A DNA stretch of 23,378 nt, from positions 1-23,378 of IMG/VR virus record IMGVR_UViG_3300049825_000171; one strand, 5' to 3'. The stretch is from a virus. Below are positions 21,640 to 23,378 of the stretch, one piece after another (position 1 is the first letter of the stretch; each line of letters begins with the position of its first letter). The position numbers and the translations under genes are program-made. A model generated the notes under the pieces. It was not told the DNA's origin. It was given only the letters and a program-made list of their open reading frames with translations, and searched no databases.

Positions 21640-21679
21640 AAAACCCCGGTGTTTGCTTCTCACGGCTGCCGGGGTTTTT
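21640..21679 (-). terminator. Strong hairpin with flanking A/T runs before the early operon
   Basis: AAAACCCCGG (21640-21649) pairs with CCGGGGTTTT (21669-21678) around a 19-base loop; both strands then have T-runs, so it could act in both directions. It lies between the cro-side genes and the first large early gene, so minus-strand transcripts must pass it. An attenuator or an antitermination target, as at lambdoid tL/tR sites, is likely. The ribosome site of the next gene follows 14 bases later. Confidence 0.75.
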
Positions 21680-21721
21680 GTTGTCCGCCATTCTCCGGGC
21701 GGATTTCGGGCTAATGTGACC

Positions 21722-21747
21722 GTACGTGATAGGGACATCACATGTAC
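21722..21747 (-). other. Bulged hairpin in early leader
   Basis: Plus-strand reading: GTAC-GTGAT (21722-21730), loop AGGGAC, ATCAC-AT-GTAC (21737-21747): nine pairs with a two-base bulge. In the minus-strand transcript it lies 40-65 bases before the terminator hairpin. A small bulged stem upstream of a terminator recalls box B-type antitermination sites, though the stem is longer than a typical box B. Confidence 0.4.
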
Positions 21748-21754
21748 TTCACCT

Positions 21755-21923
21755 TCGGTAATCTTTAACGCCCAGAGTCGGCGAGTTGTCCTAGCCTGAT
21801 GTTTTACACTCGGAGTTTTGCGGTCTACGTGAACCGCTAGGGCAATCTCCCAAACCCTTCAGCATCCTTACTGTCACATCACATTGGCGGTGTTTGTCGG
21901 AAGTCTCTACACTCCCAGGGTCG
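21755..21923 (-). repeat. Imperfect direct repeats in early leader
   Basis: The minus-strand segments 21923-21897 and 21780-21755 both begin CGAC[C/T]CTGGG and end CCGA. They agree at about 21 of 27 aligned positions. On the plus strand each is bounded by TCGG at both ends. A weaker third relative lies at about 21822-21798 and shares GAGTGTA with the first. Possible protein-binding iterons or repeated RNA elements. Confidence 0.5.
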
Positions 21924-22052
21924 GCCAATCCCCCCATCAGGTTTCGCTATCTTGGTTTTAAGTTGCCAATCAACCAGCAGAGTTTTCTGATATTCATCCC
22001 CCTGCAAGGGATTCAACTTGAGGCGTATCGGGCCTATAAATTCTTGGGCCTA

Positions 22053-22244
22053 TTAGTCCCTGTTCAGTTGTTTGCAACCTGAGTCACAAGCTTGTAACTT
22101 GTACTCATGCCCAAACAAATGAAGCGCAACCACATGATGCAAATAGTCACCCAACGAACGGTCATCGATGTTTGCCAGTTTGCTCACCGCAACCAGTTCG
22201 CTATCGGTCAACCTAATCTTGATTTCGTTGATGCGCTTTTCCAT
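22053..22244 (-). CDS. Small ribbon-helix-helix-like regulator
   Basis: A 63-residue protein from ATG 22244: MEKRINEIKIRLTDSELVAV, then SKLANIDDRSLGDYLHHVVA. A short basic strand (RINEIKIRL) followed by two helices (TDSELVAVSKLANI, SLGDYLHHVVALHLF) is the pattern of Arc/MetJ/CopG ribbon-helix-helix DNA-binding proteins. A GTG at 22253 overlaps the previous stop as TAGTG and would add three residues; both starts are possible. It follows the Cro-like gene directly, where lambdoid phages place early regulators. The C-terminal tail has two Cys residues and is poorly conserved-looking. Its operator is unknown; the leader repeats downstream are candidates. Confidence 0.68.
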   Translation of the reverse strand: MEKRINEIKIRLTDSELVAVSKLANIDDRSLGDYLHHVVALHLFGHEYKLQACDSGCKQLNRD

Positions 22245-22252
22245 AGGCTTCA

Positions 22253-22441
22253 CTATTTCAAAAACTCGGTAGGTATCTGTATGCCCTTACGAACAGCAGC
22301 ACCAATAACGATGTTTTTTTTGGTTTCATTAAGCTCATCTGGCCATTGGCTGATAGCTGATTTGCCAACACCAACAGCATTCGCTAGGTCTTGGAAGCGA
22401 TTTCCGAATAGTTTTTTGGCGTCGTTTTTTGTCATGTGCAT
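22253..22441 (-). CDS. cro: Cro-like repressor
   Basis: A 62-residue HTH protein (MHMTKNDAKKLFGNRFQDLA, then NAVGVGKSAISQW). The HTH spans about residues 14-36. The recognition-helix segment VGVGKSAISQW is nearly the same as VGVGKSSVSQW in the divergent CI, which suggests both read the same operators. Small size, K-x-LFG start and divergent position identify a Cro/DicC-type switch protein that would shut off CI and commit to lysis. The second in-frame ATG (22435) is an alternative start; the ribosome site is weak for both. Confidence 0.85.
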   Translation of the reverse strand: MHMTKNDAKKLFGNRFQDLANAVGVGKSAISQWPDELNETKKNIVIGAAVRKGIQIPTEFLK

Positions 22442-22503
22442 AGTTTAGCCCATTGAACGCATAAATCAAGCCCTTTGAACTCAAAGTTTAGTAACCTGAA
22501 TTC
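22442..22503. promoter_or_regulatory. CI/Cro operator and divergent promoter region
   Basis: A 62-bp gap between divergent repressor genes. A perfect-arm palindrome, CTTTGA-AC-TCAAAG, is at 22473-22486. A looser TTGA-N9-TCAA is at 22453-22469. AGTTTAG occurs twice (22442-22448, 22485-22491), each followed 5 bases later by TGAA. For cro, -10 TAAACT (22490-22485, minus) with TTGTAT 17 bases upstream is a candidate, and the second TAAACT copy has TTGATT at 16 bases. A clear promoter for CI was not found, so it may need activation. Confidence 0.6.
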
Positions 22504-23181
22504 ATGAATACAATCGGCGATAGAATTAAGACAGAACGTAAAGCCAAGCAACTCACTCAAGAGGAGCTTGGCAAACTTGTTGGCGTTGGTAAGTCATCCG
22601 TAAGCCAGTGGGAAAGCGGTTTAACTAAAAACCTTATTGGCCATAACTTAACTCGTGTAGCTTCAGCCTTATCCGTTACTGAAAATTGGCTAGTCACTGG
22701 ATCAGGGGCCAAATACCCACCAGGCATACATGCAACTCTTTCAGTTTACCCATCAGAAATAGCTATAGAATCAAATGTAAGCCACGGGCCGACAATACAC
22801 GGCAAAGTGCCGCTCATTAGCTGGGTGCAAGCTGGACATGCGCTAGAAGTGGTTGATTTGTTACATCCTGGGGATGGATTCGAGTGGATTGATACCACTT
22901 GCCAAATAAAAGCCCACACCTACGCTTTAAGAGTGCAAGGCGACAGCATGACCCCCGATTTTCCAGACGGCTGCATTATCGTTGTGGAGCCAGAACTTGA
23001 TCCGTTGCCTGGGGATTATGTGATTGCCAAGAATGGCGATGACGAGGCTACTTTTAAACAGCTCATCAAAGATGGTGCAGACTATTACCTCAAACCCCTT
23101 AACGAGCGTTACCCCATCAAACCGCTTGGCTCCTACCGTGTGATTGGTGTGGTGCGTGAGTTAGTCAGAAGGTTTAGGTAA
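22504..23181 (+). CDS. cI: CI-type repressor with S24 (LexA-like) autocleavage domain
   Basis: A 225-residue lysogeny repressor and the only complete plus-strand gene. The HTH_3 domain occupies residues 4-65 (RIKTERKAKQLTQEELGKLV, GVGKSSVSQWESG). The C-terminal S24 peptidase half contains the cleavage pair Ala110-Gly111 (SWVQAGHALE), catalytic Ser148 (GDSMTPDFPDG) and Lys185 (EATFKQL), so RecA-stimulated self-cleavage during DNA damage, and hence SOS induction, is expected. It should dimerise through this domain and bind the adjacent operators to block the cro-side early operon. It faces away from Cro across a 62-bp operator gap. Confidence 0.95.
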   Translation: MNTIGDRIKTERKAKQLTQEELGKLVGVGKSSVSQWESGLTKNLIGHNLTRVASALSVTENWLVTGSGAKYPPGIHATLSVYPSEIAIESNVSHGPTIHGKVPLISWVQAGHALEVVDLLHPGDGFEWIDTTCQIKAHTYALRVQGDSMTPDFPDGCIIVVEPELDPLPGDYVIAKNGDDEATFKQLIKDGADYYLKPLNERYPIKPLGSYRVIGVVRELVRRFR

Positions 23182-23216
23182 CAAAACAGACGTTGTGGTA
23201 ATCTGCGAGAATAAGA

Positions 23217-23230
23217 GCTGCTTGAGCAGC
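23217..23230 (+). other. Hairpin after CI
   Basis: GCTGC, loop TTGA, GCAGC lies 36 bases after the CI stop. No T-run follows (CGTTGAATAATTAT), so it is a poor intrinsic terminator. It may lower read-through into the next gene. Confidence 0.3.
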
Positions 23231-23258
23231 CGTTGAATAATTATCGGAGCAAAAAATC

Positions 23259-23378
23259 ATGGCTACCCCAATAAAACCAACACCAGTTTTACGAGGCAAG
23301 GACGCTAGGCGTTTTGAAGATGAAATGCGTAATACTGAGAAAAAAACAATCAATAAAGATGAATATCAGCGCATTTTA
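23259..23378 (+). CDS. Partial small gene after CI, unknown function
   Basis: ATG 23259 opens a frame that continues past the right edge; 40 residues are visible, starting MATPIKPTPVLRGKDARRFE. CGGAG lies about 9-10 bases upstream. The opening P-I-K-P-T-P-V-L-x-G-x-D-A-x-R-F is familiar from small charged proteins that often lie beside toxin-like genes, so an antitoxin-type role is possible, but this is from memory and no partner gene is visible. It reads in the same direction as CI, so it may be expressed in the lysogen as an accessory (moron-like) gene. Confidence 0.6.
   Translation, partial: MATPIKPTPVLRGKDARRFEDEMRNTEKKTINKDEYQRIL

Larger units (their letters stand above)
21680..22052 (-). 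other. Early leader region without an assured gene
   Basis: These 373 bases contain no convincing conventional gene but are not featureless. Minus-strand frames include 48 codons from ATG 21937 to 21791; 40 codons from ATG 21738 to TAG 21616, ending directly before the next gene's ATG and very basic (MSLSRTVTLARNPPGEWRTT and on); and 33 codons from ATG 21691 to 21590, starting MADNKNPGSREKQTPGFSKN. All have poor or badly spaced ribosome sites, and the last two run through the terminator hairpin. There are imperfect repeats and two hairpins (21722-21747; 21820-21837, GCGGT/ACCGC). Overall this looks like a regulatory RNA leader, perhaps an attenuator or antitermination region. Confidence 0.5.

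Noticed and set aside
21755-21923. CRISPR-like array in the early leader
   Set aside because: Only two to three imperfect copies at unequal spacing, with no spacers of uniform length and no cas genes.
21894-22082. A 62-codon plus-strand frame in the leader
   Set aside because: It overlaps the end of the minus-strand regulator gene, has no ribosome site, and its composition matches no known family.
23217-23230. Intrinsic terminator after CI
   Set aside because: The stem is short and no T-run follows, so I list it only as a hairpin.

Overview
The window is most of a temperate podovirus-type phage or prophage with a P22-like plan. The proteins point to a gammaproteobacterial, or possibly betaproteobacterial, host: lambdoid accessory families (NinB, YbcO/DUF1364, DUF1064, Rha), a P22-type coat and portal, and a divergent CI/Cro switch. 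The species cannot be named from the sequence. No integrase, attachment site or tRNA gene is visible, so the prophage state is inferred only from the repressor genes. Apart from CI and a partial gene at the right edge, every gene reads on the minus strand, so functional order runs from high to low coordinates.

Right end, 23378-21600: CI-type LexA-like repressor (plus strand), a 62-bp operator/promoter gap, Cro-like and small basic regulators (minus strand), then a leader of about 430 bases with imperfect repeats, hairpins, nested tiny frames and a strong terminator hairpin. The first large early gene (DUF3102 type) follows. Next, 20777-16358, come DNA-metabolism genes packed with ATGA-type overlaps: SF2 helicase, zinc-ribbon/Toprim primase, NinB, YbcO-like nuclease, DUF1064 nuclease-like protein, an SSB-like protein, and four tiny genes, two of which encode single membrane helices.

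Middle, 16360-14128: an immunity-I-like module. A strong promoter drives a short RNA that ends at an intrinsic terminator. The RNA resembles the c4 antisense RNA of phage P1. A short Ash/Icd-like frame and a Rha-type antirepressor follow. Part of the RNA is complementary to the leader of the antirepressor, and part is repeated beside the antirepressor start. Then come a dCTP deaminase and three small genes, two of them too short for ordinary gene finding.

Left, 14089-1: lysis genes (GH24 lysozyme with a Cys at the usual catalytic Asp position; a membrane-anchored coiled coil) and the morphogenesis block in P22 order: TerS, TerL, portal, scaffold, coat, a 57-residue protein, gp4-like adaptor, gp10-like hub, a beta-rich fiber-like protein, and three probable ejection or internal virion proteins. 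One of these carries 25 uninterrupted 11-residue repeats, and the last runs off the left edge. An identical 18-base hairpin sits exactly 23 bases before both the scaffold and the coat start codons. The late block looks clearly more GC-rich than the early block, with the change around 14.1 kb.
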